Below, one piece after another: positions 16,210 to 25,782 of a stretch of DNA of 53,312 nt. Under the pieces are notes generated by a model that was given only the letters and a program-made list of their open reading frames with translations, was not told the DNA's origin and did not search any database. The stretch comes from Clostridiaceae bacterium (lineage in GTDB: Bacteria > Bacillota > Clostridia > Saccharofermentanales > DTU023): contig DUOO01000030.1 in assembly GCA_012838795.1 (NCBI GenBank), forward strand, positions 1-53,312, given 5' to 3'. The position numbers were made by a program, and so were the translations under genes. The stretch's first letter is position 1, and each line of letters starts with the position of its first letter.

Positions 16210-17664
16210 TTGGTGGATTATAGTATGGGATTTGGAATGGAAGACAGCCAAGGCGCAATAATCAGAGTTATTGGTGTTGGCGGTGGTGGATGTAATGCCG
16301 TTGATCGAATGATTGAAAATGCGGTTCAAGGGATTGAATTTATTGCTGTGAACACAGATGTTCAAGCTTTACAAAGATCAAAAGCCCAGATAGTGATTCA
16401 AATCGGTGAAAAAGTTACCCGCGGTTTAGGTGCCGGTGCGAATCCTGAAATGGGACAGAAGGCTGCCGAAGAATCAGCTGAAGAAATTGAACGAGCGATT
16501 GAAGGTTCGGACATGCTTTTTGTAACAGCAGGTATGGGAGGTGGAACCGGTACCGGTGCTGCTCCTATTGTAGCACAAATTGCCAGGAGATTGGGGATAT
16601 TAACGGTAGGCGTTGTAACACGTCCTTTCCGTTTTGAAGGTGCGAGACGTTCTCAAAATGCAGAACGCGGTATCAGAGAATTGGAACAATATGTGGATTC
16701 TCTGGTGATTGTACCTAACGATAAATTACTCGATATAGCTAGTGACGATACAACCGTTAATGAGGCTTTCGGTTTGGCTGATCGTGTGTTGCGTTTCGGT
16801 GTAACAGGTATTTCAGACTTAATCGCAGTTCCGGGATTAATTAACTTGGACTTGGCTGATGTAAGAAGAGTTATGACCAATGCCGGTATTTGCCATATGG
16901 GCATCGGATCGGCAACAGGTGAAAGCAGGGCCGCTACCGCAATCCGACAAGCAATTAACAGTCCTTTACTCGATACAACAATTGACGGGGCAAGCGGTGT
17001 TATCGTAAATGTCACGGGCGGTATGGACATGCGCCTCAAGGAAATTGATGAAGCTGTTTCTCAGGTTCGTGATTCGGCATCGCCGGATGCAGATATTATT
17101 TTTGGTGCCGTTATTGACGAAAACATGCAAGATGAAATGATGATTACAGTAATCGCCAGTGGTTTTTCTCATTCCGGTGGCGGAAGCAGCAGAATAAGTC
17201 AACAACCAAGTTATGGCGGTATAGACAAAAAAAGAAATTTATCAGATCTGAATAGAACTGATTCCGCAAATGCGTTTAATTCGGATAGTTTAGATTTTTT
17301 GAGAACTGCTGAAAGAAAAGACCAGATTAATCGTCAAAAGATACAACCTGTTGAAGAGCGTGCGGATGGCGGATTCGGATTACCGGGGATGAATCAGGAT
17401 TCTGCAAGCAGTGTCAATCCTTCTGTTAATCAGAGATTTAGTCCGGATAAGGGTTTCAGACCGGCTCCGTCACGTGATAAAGAAGCTGTAGCGGATCTGG
17501 TTCACCAAGTTTCCGCTGACACCCTCAGAACTGAAACCGACCGTACGGAATCGCTTGATGATTCCGGCAGAAATCGTTCCAGGAAAGATAGATCCGATAA
17601 ATCGTCACGCGGCGGAAGAATATTACCATGGATTCTACAAGATGATGATGATTTTGATGAATAA
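16210..17664 (+). CDS. ftsZ: Cell division protein FtsZ
   Basis: Tubulin-like GTPase that forms the Z ring. The GTP-binding core has [15 protein letters not shown] and the tubulin signature [18 protein letters not shown] (near residue 110), then the T7 region with [12 protein letters not shown] place the start at TTG 16210 because AAAGGAG ends at 16201 with good spacing; GTG 16213 is also possible, while an in-frame ATG at 16183 would put the SD inside the gene. From 16210 the product is 484 residues. A linker of roughly 150 polar residues ends in [18 protein letters not shown]. The usual D-I-P-x-F-L tail peptide is replaced by this Trp-containing, acid-ended version. Confidence 0.96.
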   Translation: MVDYSMGFGMEDSQGAIIRVIGVGGGGCNAVDRMIENAVQGIEFIAVNTDVQALQRSKAQIVIQIGEKVTRGLGAGANPEMGQKAAEESAEEIERAIEGSDMLFVTAGMGGGTGTGAAPIVAQIARRLGILTVGVVTRPFRFEGARRSQNAERGIRELEQYVDSLVIVPNDKLLDIASDDTTVNEAFGLADRVLRFGVTGISDLIAVPGLINLDLADVRRVMTNAGICHMGIGSATGESRAATAIRQAINSPLLDTTIDGASGVIVNVTGGMDMRLKEIDEAVSQVRDSASPDADIIFGAVIDENMQDEMMITVIASGFSHSGGGSSRISQQPSYGGIDKKRNLSDLNRTDSANAFNSDSLDFLRTAERKDQINRQKIQPVEERADGGFGLPGMNQDSASSVNPSVNQRFSPDKGFRPAPSRDKEAVADLVHQVSADTLRTETDRTESLDDSGRNRSRKDRSDKSSRGGRILPWILQDDDDFDE

Positions 17665-17710
17665 GATGCATTATTAATTTTTTCAGGAATTTGCTATGCT
17701 GTTTTTATTC

Positions 17711-17744
17711 GCCGGTCAGAGATTTATCTTGGCCGGCTTTTAAC
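17711..17744 (+). terminator. Rho-independent terminator after ftsZ
   Basis: GCCGGTCA (17711-17718) pairs with TGGCCGGC (17730-17737) through one G-U pair, forming an 8-bp stem with an 11-base loop, followed by TTTTAACTTTTT. It ends the dcw transcript and separates it from nrdR. Confidence 0.8.
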
Positions 17745-17762
17745 TTTTTACGGAGGATTGTT

Positions 17763-18227
17763 ATGAAATGTCCATTTTGCGGTTATACTGAAGACAGAGT
17801 AAGTGATTCGCGTCAAGTAGATGATGGAGAGAGTATTCGCAGGAGACGTGAATGCTTGCAATGTAAACAACGTTTTACCACATATGAAAGAGTTGAAGAT
17901 GTAAAACTGGTCGTGATAAAAAAAGATGGTAGCCGTCAACAATTTGATCGTGATAAACTGATTCAAGGTATTTTGAAAAGTTGTATTAAGCGGCCCGTGA
18001 CTTTAGAACAAATAGAAAGTATTGTATATAAGATTGAAAATCAAAACAGTAATTTGCTGCGCAAGGAAATTCCTTCAACCGAAATTGGTGAACAAGTTAT
18101 GGCACAATTAAAATCTATAGATGAAGTTGCATATATCAGATTTGCTTCCGTCTATAAAGATTTTGACGATTTACAATCTTTTATTAATGAACTGCATTAT
18201 ATTATGGAACCTGAAGATGAGATTTGA
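17763..18227 (+). CDS. nrdR: Transcriptional repressor NrdR
   Basis: ATP/dATP-sensing repressor of ribonucleotide reductase genes. The 154-residue product begins MKCPFCGYTEDRVSDSR, the invariant zinc-ribbon start, with the second pair in RRRRECLQCKQRFTTYER, then the ATP-cone (KKDGSRQQFDRDKL and so on). The start at 17763 is chosen because ACGGAGG lies just before it; an in-frame upstream extension to 17691 would run through the terminator. No reductase gene is in the window, so its targets are elsewhere. Confidence 0.96.
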   Translation: MKCPFCGYTEDRVSDSRQVDDGESIRRRRECLQCKQRFTTYERVEDVKLVVIKKDGSRQQFDRDKLIQGILKSCIKRPVTLEQIESIVYKIENQNSNLLRKEIPSTEIGEQVMAQLKSIDEVAYIRFASVYKDFDDLQSFINELHYIMEPEDEI

Positions 18228-18257
18228 TCTGAAAATAAAATTTGAAAAGGAAATAAT

Positions 18258-18965
18258 ATGACGAAAATTTTAATAGTTGATGATGATCCGCATATTAATG
18301 AATTAGTGAAATTATATTTTGATGCGGATGGGTTTGATACATATACATGTCTGGACGGGAATGCTGCTCTGGTTAAGTTGGAAAAAATTAAACCGGATCT
18401 GTTGATTTTGGATTTAATGTTACCGGGACAAAGCGGTTTTGATGTTTTAAGAGAATTGCGCAAAACTTCCGATATTCCGGTAATTATGTTGACGGCGAGA
18501 AGCGATACTCTGGATCAAGTTGTGGGTCTGGAATTAGGAGCTGATGATTATGTAACAAAGCCGTTTGAACCGAAGGAGTTGATAGCCAGAGCAAAAGCAA
18601 TCTTGCGTAGAGTCAGCGGTGCTTTGGGACAAAAAAATAATAAAAAAGAAAAAGATTCAAATATAATCGAATATCCGGATTTTGTTCTCAACAAAAATAA
18701 TTACACTTTACACTTAGCGGATAATACCTATTCTTTACCGCCAAAAGAGATGGAATTACTCTTTTTTCTTGCAAAGAATCCGAATCGTGTTTTCACCAGA
18801 GAACAATTGTTGGAAAATATCTGGGGGTTTGACTATTTGGGTGAATCACGAACAGTTGATGTTCATGTTAAGCGTTTAAGAGAAAAATTGGACAGTTCTC
18901 CACATGAAGCATGGGACTTGGTTACTGTGTGGAGTGTAGGTTATAAATTTGAAGTTAGACAGTAA
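18258..18965 (+). CDS. OmpR/PhoB-family response regulator
   Basis: 235 residues: receiver domain with the acidic pocket DDD near residue 9, phosphoacceptor Asp52 in LLILDLMLPG, the Thr in MLTARSD and the Lys in YVTKPFEP; then a winged-helix DNA-binding domain with FTREQLLENIWGFDY and RTVDVHVKRLREKL. Followed directly, with one-base overlap, by its presumed histidine kinase. The signal and regulon are unknown. It is distinct from the pho system regulator at 47893. Confidence 0.93.
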   Translation: MTKILIVDDDPHINELVKLYFDADGFDTYTCLDGNAALVKLEKIKPDLLILDLMLPGQSGFDVLRELRKTSDIPVIMLTARSDTLDQVVGLELGADDYVTKPFEPKELIARAKAILRRVSGALGQKNNKKEKDSNIIEYPDFVLNKNNYTLHLADNTYSLPPKEMELLFFLAKNPNRVFTREQLLENIWGFDYLGESRTVDVHVKRLREKLDSSPHEAWDLVTVWSVGYKFEVRQ

Positions 18966-20503
18966 TGACCAAACAAAGCGGCAAACCTTTTCATAAGTTA
19001 AGCATTTATCGTAAAACTCTGTTATGGATGATTATTATGATATTAATTGTCTTTATTATTTTGGCAGTTATTTATTCATTTTTATATTCCAGAGCAAAAA
19101 TTGAACAAATGGAAATTCAATTATTAAGTGCAGCTCAAGCTGCTGCCGAGCGGGTTGAAAGCAACATGGACGAAAATAATACCAGTCTGAATTCTACACG
19201 TGAACAAAGTTATTTGGCGTTTATGGCAAAATCTACTGAAAGTATCGTTTGGTTAGTTAATAGCAAAGGGCAAGTCATATACTATTCGTCAATGCCTAAA
19301 ACAGCAAGAGAAAATCTGCTCAAAGATGAAGATAATAATATTGTTTTAACCAAAGATATGCTTAATACAAGTGCAATTGATGTTGACGGATTTGTTGATA
19401 TCGGAAATTTCCATGATCTATTACCTGCCAATCAACAGTGGATTACTGTTTCCTATCCTTTGTCAGGAGGATATGGATACAGTGGTGAAGTTTTACTGCA
19501 TTATTCGATGGGAGAAAGTAAATTTTCAATGATTTGGGGTGAGAAGAGCCTTTGGGTTTCTTTTCTGATTGCTTTTGTAATTGCTATAGGAATTATTGTT
19601 TTTTTATCCAGAAATGTCACCAGACCTATCAACAAAGTGGTTAAAACTGCTGAGGATGTTTATCACGGTGATCTCCAAGCCAGAGTTATTCTGCATAAAG
19701 AAAAAGAACCTTATTATATTCATGAATCTATTGATCGTCGGGAAGATGACATTATGATTTTAGTTCGTACCATGAATACTCTGATTTCAAAATGGGAAAA
19801 ACAGGAAAAAGAGCGTGATGAATTTACAGCTTCAATTTCTCATGATTTGCGAACACCTCTCACCTCAATCAAAGGTTTTTTAGGTGCGATTCAAGATGGT
19901 ACAATCCATGAAGAAAACAGACAACACTATATGAATATTGTATTTCAGGAAGTAGATAGATTACAAAAATTAATTGACAACTTATTTGATACAACAACAA
20001 TTGAGCAACACAAAGATTTGTGTAAAGAAGTTTTTGATGTTGAAGTATTGATTAATGAAGTAATTTCCAGTTTGATGTCAATGATTAATCAGAAGTCAAT
20101 CCATATTAACCTTGATTGCCAACTTAGTGATTCTGAATTATCTGTTGTTGCAGACCGCGACGCAATTCAAAGAGTAATATATAATATTCTCAGTAATGCG
20201 ATTCGTTTTACTCCTGAACAAGGTTTTATTCGGGTAGGTATTTTGCCGAAAGATGATGAACGAATCACGATCTCAATTGAAGATGACGGTGAAGGAATTG
20301 CCCGGGAAGATCGCAAGCATATTTTTGAAAGATTTTACAAAGTTAATAAAAGCAGAAATTCCGAAGGTTCAGGAATGGGTCTGTATATAGCTCGTAATTT
20401 GCTTTCAATGCATGAACAAAGTATTTTTGTTGGTGAAAGCTCCCTGGGCGGTGCCCGTTTTACTTTTACTTTAGATAAAACTAAAGCCAGGAAAATATAT
20501 TAG
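18965..20503 (+). CDS. Sensor histidine kinase
   Basis: 512 residues: membrane helix (near 17-40), extracytoplasmic sensor domain (about 40-200), second helix (near 200-217), HAMP (NVTRPINKVVKTAEDVYHGD), HisKA with FTASISHDLRTPLTS (His293), and HATPase_c with NILSNAIRF, EDDGEGIAREDRKHIFERFY and GSGMGLYIARNLL. It partners the response regulator immediately upstream. Envelope-stress control is suggested by the HtrA-like gene that starts one base after its stop, but this is inference only. Confidence 0.92.
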   Translation: MTKQSGKPFHKLSIYRKTLLWMIIMILIVFIILAVIYSFLYSRAKIEQMEIQLLSAAQAAAERVESNMDENNTSLNSTREQSYLAFMAKSTESIVWLVNSKGQVIYYSSMPKTARENLLKDEDNNIVLTKDMLNTSAIDVDGFVDIGNFHDLLPANQQWITVSYPLSGGYGYSGEVLLHYSMGESKFSMIWGEKSLWVSFLIAFVIAIGIIVFLSRNVTRPINKVVKTAEDVYHGDLQARVILHKEKEPYYIHESIDRREDDIMILVRTMNTLISKWEKQEKERDEFTASISHDLRTPLTSIKGFLGAIQDGTIHEENRQHYMNIVFQEVDRLQKLIDNLFDTTTIEQHKDLCKEVFDVEVLINEVISSLMSMINQKSIHINLDCQLSDSELSVVADRDAIQRVIYNILSNAIRFTPEQGFIRVGILPKDDERITISIEDDGEGIAREDRKHIFERFYKVNKSRNSEGSGMGLYIARNLLSMHEQSIFVGESSLGGARFTFTLDKTKARKIY

Positions 20504-20504
20504 G

Positions 20505-21878
20505 ATGGTATTAACAATGCAATCTCTTTTGCGAAATTCAAAAAAACATTTTGTTTATTTTATTGTTCTGTTGTTAAGTTTATCTTTTGTTTTGCACTGT
20601 CCTGAACAAAGAGTATTTGCATCGGATCTCACAGATTCATCCTCTGATCCTGAACAGGATGATACGAATCAATCAATTGACGAAAACACCACTGAACAAA
20701 ATACTTATGAACAAAGTGCTCCCGCCGAATCTTTATCGGAATCCGAGACTGAGTCTGAACAGAGTGAACCAAGTCCGGTAGAAGAGCAACAACCGGAACC
20801 GGTAGAAACGGATGACCGAGAATATCAAATGTCGGAAGAAAAACGTTTATTATTACGAGAGTTTCCTTTCGAGTCGATTGTCGGATTTTCGTGGTCGATA
20901 TATTCAGAGCGGCCATTAAGTGAAATATATGCAGAATTTTCATCTAAAACAGGAGCGATCTTATCCGGTAAAGTTTCCCCGGGTCAAGATTCTGTTCTGT
21001 ATAAAGTCATCGCAAACGGTTTTTTTATAAATTCTGAAGGCTACTTTTTGACTACATATCAAAGAATCAAGGACATTTTTACAAGTTATAATCAGATAGA
21101 CTTCGGAATTGATTTAAAGTTGCGGACAAATCACAGTTTGCAATTAATGGATTTAAATTTAGTTGCTGTTGATCCGGAAGGTGATTTGGTTGTTTTTCAG
21201 GCTGATTTGAATAGTAGCGGTTTAAGTGAAGTTTCATATGTTGAGTTTGCCAATTATCATCCTGCTATGGGACATGCGGTGTTCGGAGTAGGTTTCCCCG
21301 ATAAATTTGCGGTTGAAGGAGGTTTGTTTCCCGGATTTGTCACCCAAATCGGTATGACGAAAATGCTTGAATCAGGATATGGAATAACGGAAATTCAAAC
21401 AAATGCTTCAATTCCCAGCACTTCTAACGGATGTTTAATAGTAAATTCAGGTGGTCAGGCAATCGGCATTTCTTCTTCTGCAGGCATCCGTTCCGTGAGT
21501 GATCGTTTCAGTGTTTTTTATCCGGCTGATCAAGTCACAATGCGCTTGAACTACATCCTGTCGGGCAAAATTAATGAAGAAGTAGTTTGGACAGGCATAA
21601 CCTTATTGTCGGATACTGACTATAATAATTTAGCTCAAACTTATAATTTACCGACCGGTGCTTACGTGCTTGATGTGTTTTTTGACGGACCTTCCTATGT
21701 TTGTGATATTAGAAAAGACGATATAATTCTTGCGATAGATGATCACGTGATTAATTCGGGCAGCGAATTTCGATCAATGATTCTGAATTACCAGCCGGGA
21801 GATGCTTTGCGAATCAAAGTCTATCGTCCCAATTTAAGTAAAGAATTCATTAAAACATTATATTTAGATTCAAAATAA
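20505..21878 (+). CDS. HtrA/DegP-like PDZ protein, probably proteolytically inactive
   Basis: 457 residues: signal peptide or anchor (near 17-40), acidic linker rich in Glu, Gln, Ser and Pro (about 42-105), trypsin-like domain (about 140-350) and a C-terminal PDZ domain (about 365-455, RKDDIILAIDDHVI). Alignment by eye to HtrA gives GYFLTTYQRI where the His motif should be, so the catalytic His is Gln186; Asp227 (GDLVVFQ) is kept; the Ser region is TSNGCLIVN instead of GNSGGPLVN, with Ser307 possibly in place. It may be a scaffold or sensor. A second in-frame ATG at 20517 has a better-spaced AGGATGG. It follows the kinase by one base. Confidence 0.78.
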   Translation: MVLTMQSLLRNSKKHFVYFIVLLLSLSFVLHCPEQRVFASDLTDSSSDPEQDDTNQSIDENTTEQNTYEQSAPAESLSESETESEQSEPSPVEEQQPEPVETDDREYQMSEEKRLLLREFPFESIVGFSWSIYSERPLSEIYAEFSSKTGAILSGKVSPGQDSVLYKVIANGFFINSEGYFLTTYQRIKDIFTSYNQIDFGIDLKLRTNHSLQLMDLNLVAVDPEGDLVVFQADLNSSGLSEVSYVEFANYHPAMGHAVFGVGFPDKFAVEGGLFPGFVTQIGMTKMLESGYGITEIQTNASIPSTSNGCLIVNSGGQAIGISSSAGIRSVSDRFSVFYPADQVTMRLNYILSGKINEEVVWTGITLLSDTDYNNLAQTYNLPTGAYVLDVFFDGPSYVCDIRKDDIILAIDDHVINSGSEFRSMILNYQPGDALRIKVYRPNLSKEFIKTLYLDSK

Positions 21879-21899
21879 ACCTGAGACTGAGGAGAAAAT

Positions 21900-22607
21900 A
21901 TGGCAAGGCTCTCTTTGAAAGAAAAAAAAGAATTAGCTTTGAAATTGATTAGTACTTTGGAGCAAACATATCCAAATTTAGAAATGACCTTGAAGTACAG
22001 TGATGCATGGGAATTATTGGTCGGCGGTATTCTCGGAGCACAAACTACGGATGAACAAGTAAATCGCGTAACAAAAATATTGTTTGTGGATTATCCTACA
22101 GTTTACGATTTTGCAGCTGCATCATTGGATCAGATTACGAAAGCTATCCGTACGGTGGGTTTATATCGTAATAAAGCCAAGTTTTTGCATGGTAGTGCAA
22201 AGATTATTGTTGATAAATATGACGGTATTGTACCTCAAGCAAGAGAAGACCTTCTCAGTTTACCCGGAGTAGGTCCCAAGGTAGCAAGTTTAGTTCGTGG
22301 TGATTATTACAAAATCCCCGCTGTAGTAGTGGATACACATTGCGGCAGAATCAGCCGGCTCTTGGGGCTTGCGACTAAAACAGATCCGCGTGATATCGAG
22401 CTGGAATTGATGAAAGTGTTACCGGAAAACGATTGGATCAGGTGGGGACATTTCATGGTTACTCATGGCAGAGAATATTGCAAGGCACGTTGTCGTAACT
22501 GTTTGATATGTCCTTTGGCAGAATTATGCCGGTATCCGAAACACAAGAAAGTGCAAAAAGAGTTGATTGCTGCACGTCAACAAAATCAGGAAGATGGTTG
22601 TTTCTGA
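21900..22607 (+). CDS. nth: Endonuclease III (Nth)
   Basis: Bifunctional glycosylase/AP lyase for oxidised pyrimidines. 235 residues with the helix-hairpin-helix LPGVGPKVAS holding catalytic Lys127, VVDTHCGRISRLL holding Asp145, and the 4Fe-4S loop spaced C-x6-C-x2-C-x5-C (first Cys in EYCKARC, last in LAELC). GGAG precedes the ATG. Unlike the relative at 4059, all catalytic residues are present. The stop overlaps the recG ATG by one base. Confidence 0.95.
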   Translation: MARLSLKEKKELALKLISTLEQTYPNLEMTLKYSDAWELLVGGILGAQTTDEQVNRVTKILFVDYPTVYDFAAASLDQITKAIRTVGLYRNKAKFLHGSAKIIVDKYDGIVPQAREDLLSLPGVGPKVASLVRGDYYKIPAVVVDTHCGRISRLLGLATKTDPRDIELELMKVLPENDWIRWGHFMVTHGREYCKARCRNCLICPLAELCRYPKHKKVQKELIAARQQNQEDGCF

Positions 22608-24679
22608 TGGATTTCAAACGAACCGAATTAACAAAACTGAACGGAATTTCCGAGAAACGCTCGGCACTTTTTGCTAAACTGGATATTAATAATCTTGAAG
22701 ATTTATTATTGTTTTTTCCGCGTGACTATGAAGATTGGACTGAGATTACACCGTTACATCTTATAGAGGACGGTGCTGTGGTTACAGTGCAGGCAAAAAT
22801 TGTTGCGGCACCGACTATGCAGTATAAAGGCAAATTATTATGGCTTAGAACTTCGCTGACGGATGGTCTGAATGTAATTTCTGCTATTTGGTTTAATCAG
22901 CCGTGGTTAACGAAAAAATTACATGCCGGTTTTGAATATTATTTTCATGGTAAAGTCCAGCGCCAGGGAAGATCGTTTTCTCTGCAGAATCCGCTGTTTT
23001 TTGATAAAACAGAATATGAAAAGCAAAAAATTCAAGCGATTTATCCTCTGACAGCCGGTTTAACCCAAAAAATTGTACGCAATTCAGTAGATCAAGTGCT
23101 TGCGCTTTATAATAATTATCTGATCGATCCTTTACCTGATCAAATCAGGCGAGATTATGAATTATGCACATTGAATTATGCTTTAGAAAGAATCCATCAA
23201 CCACAAGCCCAATATGAGCATCAGATTGCCAGAATCCGCTTGGCATTTGAAGAATTATTTTTGATTCGCTCTGCTCTTTATTTGTTGAAACGAAAAAATC
23301 AAGCGGAATCGAAAGCCAAAGCTTTGTTATCGTCTGAATCAGTTAAACAAAAGATGAATGATTTGCGGCATAGTTTACCTTTCACTTTAACTAATGCTCA
23401 AATCAAAGCAATCAATGATATTCTGCGTGATATGCGTCAGACGAAACCGATGAACAGATTGCTCCAGGGGGATGTCGGTTCCGGCAAGACAATGGTAGCT
23501 GCTTTTGCTTTAGCATATGCCGTATGGTCGGGCGGCCAATGTATTTTTATGGCGCCGACTTCCATTTTAGCTCGTCAGCACATGAATACTCTTACTACAT
23601 TATTAGCACCTGTCGGAATCAAGATAGAACTGTTAACCGGCCAAACTACCGGTAAAAAAAGACGTGATATTCTTGAAGCTGCAGAAAACCATGAGGTTGA
23701 TGTGATTGTCGGAACTCATGCAGTATTGGAGAAAGATTTGATTTTGAAAAAACCTGTCTTAACCATTACGGATGAACAACATCGTTTCGGAGTTGCCCAG
23801 AGATCAGCTTTAGCAGATTTTGACGAAAATGATTATTTGCCCCATCGTTTAGTAATGTCAGCGACACCAATCCCGAGAACGTTAGCTTTGATTTTATACG
23901 GCGACTTGGATTTATCAATTATGGATGAATTGCCTGTTGGCAGAAAAAAGATTAATACTTATACAGCCACTTCCCAAGATACAGCAAAAATATATAAGTT
24001 AATGCGTAAAACCGTCGAACGTGGAGAACAAGTTTATGTGGTCTGTCCACTAATCGAAGATTCTGAATTGTCGGATTTGGAATCAGCAGAAACAACTTAT
24101 GAAAAGCTGTCACGAAATATTTTTCCGGATTTGAAGATTGGCTTAATTCACGGTTCATTAAAAACTGATGAGAAAGATCAAGTAATGGAAAAATTTATTG
24201 ACGGGGAAATCGATATATTAGTCAGCACGACAGTGATTGAAGTAGGTGTTGACAATCCCCGAGCTACGTTAATGCTGATTCAAAATGCAGAACGTTTCGG
24301 GTTAGCTCAACTTCATCAATTACGGGGCAGAATCGGGCGTAGTGATCTGGATTCAATTTGCATTTTGTTGAGTGATTCAGAAGAAGAATTAGCAAGAGAA
24401 CGACTAATAACTCTTTGCAAAACTCAAAATGGTTTTGAATTGGCTGAACAAGATTTAAGATTACGAGGCCCGGGCGATTTTTTCGGTACAAAACAACATG
24501 GTTTGCCACAATTTAAATTAATCAATTTATACAGAGACAATGAGATCATTCAAACTGTGAATGATGCATTTATGAAAATAGTTAAAAATGATCCTGAACT
24601 TAGTTTTCCTGATAATCAAAATATTGTTAAAGCAATACAGCAGCGTTATCCGGAAATATTAAGCGGAATTACTTTATAG
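22607..24679 (+). CDS. recG: ATP-dependent DNA helicase RecG
   Basis: Branch-migration helicase acting on stalled forks and Holliday junctions. 690 residues from ATG 22607, which overlaps the nth stop (TGATG) and gives the typical MDFKRTELTKLNGISEKR wedge-domain start; an upstream in-frame start at 22508 would lie inside nth. Domains: OB-fold wedge, then helicase motifs I (GDVGSGKTMVAAFALAY, near 288), II (DEQHRFG, near 389), III (MSATPIPRTLAL), and V-VI (VIEVGVDNPRATLMLIQNAERF, QLRGRIGRSD). Confidence 0.96.
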   Translation: MDFKRTELTKLNGISEKRSALFAKLDINNLEDLLLFFPRDYEDWTEITPLHLIEDGAVVTVQAKIVAAPTMQYKGKLLWLRTSLTDGLNVISAIWFNQPWLTKKLHAGFEYYFHGKVQRQGRSFSLQNPLFFDKTEYEKQKIQAIYPLTAGLTQKIVRNSVDQVLALYNNYLIDPLPDQIRRDYELCTLNYALERIHQPQAQYEHQIARIRLAFEELFLIRSALYLLKRKNQAESKAKALLSSESVKQKMNDLRHSLPFTLTNAQIKAINDILRDMRQTKPMNRLLQGDVGSGKTMVAAFALAYAVWSGGQCIFMAPTSILARQHMNTLTTLLAPVGIKIELLTGQTTGKKRRDILEAAENHEVDVIVGTHAVLEKDLILKKPVLTITDEQHRFGVAQRSALADFDENDYLPHRLVMSATPIPRTLALILYGDLDLSIMDELPVGRKKINTYTATSQDTAKIYKLMRKTVERGEQVYVVCPLIEDSELSDLESAETTYEKLSRNIFPDLKIGLIHGSLKTDEKDQVMEKFIDGEIDILVSTTVIEVGVDNPRATLMLIQNAERFGLAQLHQLRGRIGRSDLDSICILLSDSEEELARERLITLCKTQNGFELAEQDLRLRGPGDFFGTKQHGLPQFKLINLYRDNEIIQTVNDAFMKIVKNDPELSFPDNQNIVKAIQQRYPEILSGITL

Positions 24680-24691
24680 TTTGGAGTTTTT

Positions 24692-25255
24692 ATGCCTAGA
24701 ATCATTACCGGGACTGCCCGAGGAATTCATTTAGTAACCAATCAGCATGAGTTGATGCGACCTACTACGGATCGCTTTAAAGAAGCTGTGTTTTCCGGTC
24801 TTCAAGGCAAAATGGAATCCGGCAGACTGAATAGTTTTTTAGATTTATTTGCAGGTTGCGGACAGATTGGACTGGAGGCAAAGAGCCGAGGTGTAGAAAA
24901 CGTAGTATTGGTCGAACAGAACAAACAAGCTATCAATACGATTAACAAGAATATTGCGAAAACCGGATTGACGGTAAAATTGCTTCCTTTTAACGTCAAA
25001 AGAGCTTTACGTCAATTGTCGAATGAGGTACGACAATTTGATATAATTTATCTTGACCCGCCATGGCCTGAAATGCAGGATTATTGGCGGGAAGAAGAGT
25101 TTAAACTCTATGACTTATTAGAAGATGACGGTTTAGTGATGATCGAACATGCAAAGAAAATTGCTCCGATAATCAATCCGCAATTATGGTCGGTAGTTAA
25201 ACATAAAAATTACGGGCAAAATACTTTATTAGTGTTAGAACAAAAGGGAGTATAG
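24692..25255 (+). CDS. rsmD: 16S rRNA (guanine-966-N2)-methyltransferase RsmD
   Basis: SAM-dependent methyltransferase of 187 residues. It starts MPRIITGTARG as the family does, followed by RPTTDRFKEAVFSGL, the SAM motif FLDLFAGCGQIGLEAKSRG and the catalytic DPPWPE (near 128-133). Next to coaD, a widespread arrangement. It ends one base before coaD, so the two are co-translated. Confidence 0.93.
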   Translation: MPRIITGTARGIHLVTNQHELMRPTTDRFKEAVFSGLQGKMESGRLNSFLDLFAGCGQIGLEAKSRGVENVVLVEQNKQAINTINKNIAKTGLTVKLLPFNVKRALRQLSNEVRQFDIIYLDPPWPEMQDYWREEEFKLYDLLEDDGLVMIEHAKKIAPIINPQLWSVVKHKNYGQNTLLVLEQKGV

Positions 25256-25256
25256 T

Positions 25257-25751
25257 ATGAAAAAACAAAGAATTTGGCTTTTTAGCGGGACTTTTGATCC
25301 GTTTACTACCGGCCATTTAGATATTGTAAATCGGGCTGCTCAATTATGTGATAAGTTGGTGATCAGCGTACATAGAGCAGGTGGGAAAAATACGGTTTTT
25401 TCCGTTCAGGAAAGAATGGAAATGATTTTACTTGCAACTGCACACTGTGATAATATCGAAGTTATAAGTTTTCAAGGTTTGATCGCCGATATTTATAATC
25501 AGGTCGGAGCAGAGGCCATTGTCAGAGGAATTCGAGATAGTCGAGATTTTAGTTATGAATCACCTATGGCGGAAATTAATTATCGACTAAACAATAAATT
25601 GGAAACTGTATTTCTATTATGTCGTAATGAACTGAATCATATCAGTTCTTCAAATGCTCGCGAACTGGGTAGGTTGGGAGATAATCTACTGGAGATGATT
25701 CCGGAATGTAATTTGGAATTTGTCCAAAACAGATTTGCGGAACTGAGATAA
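25257..25751 (+). CDS. coaD: Phosphopantetheine adenylyltransferase CoaD
   Basis: Fourth step of coenzyme A synthesis: 4'-phosphopantetheine plus ATP gives dephospho-CoA. 164 residues with the nucleotidyltransferase motif SGTFDPFTTGHLDIVNRA (TxGH variant, near 10-27), RGIRDSRDFSYESPMAEIN and the later SSSNARELGRLG. Preceded by a good AAGGGAG within the rsmD end. Confidence 0.96.
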   Translation: MKKQRIWLFSGTFDPFTTGHLDIVNRAAQLCDKLVISVHRAGGKNTVFSVQERMEMILLATAHCDNIEVISFQGLIADIYNQVGAEAIVRGIRDSRDFSYESPMAEINYRLNNKLETVFLLCRNELNHISSSNARELGRLGDNLLEMIPECNLEFVQNRFAELR

Positions 25752-25782
25752 TAGATGTTCGAAACAGCGTAGGAGGAATGTT

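Noticed and set aside
16653-17039. 128-codon open frame on the minus strand inside ftsZ
   Set aside because: It is antisense to the conserved FtsZ core, has no SD and no family features; a shadow of the real gene.
22508-22606. Longer N terminus for RecG starting inside nth
   Set aside because: ATG 22607 overlaps the nth stop and gives the family-typical start; the extension overlaps nth's conserved cysteines.
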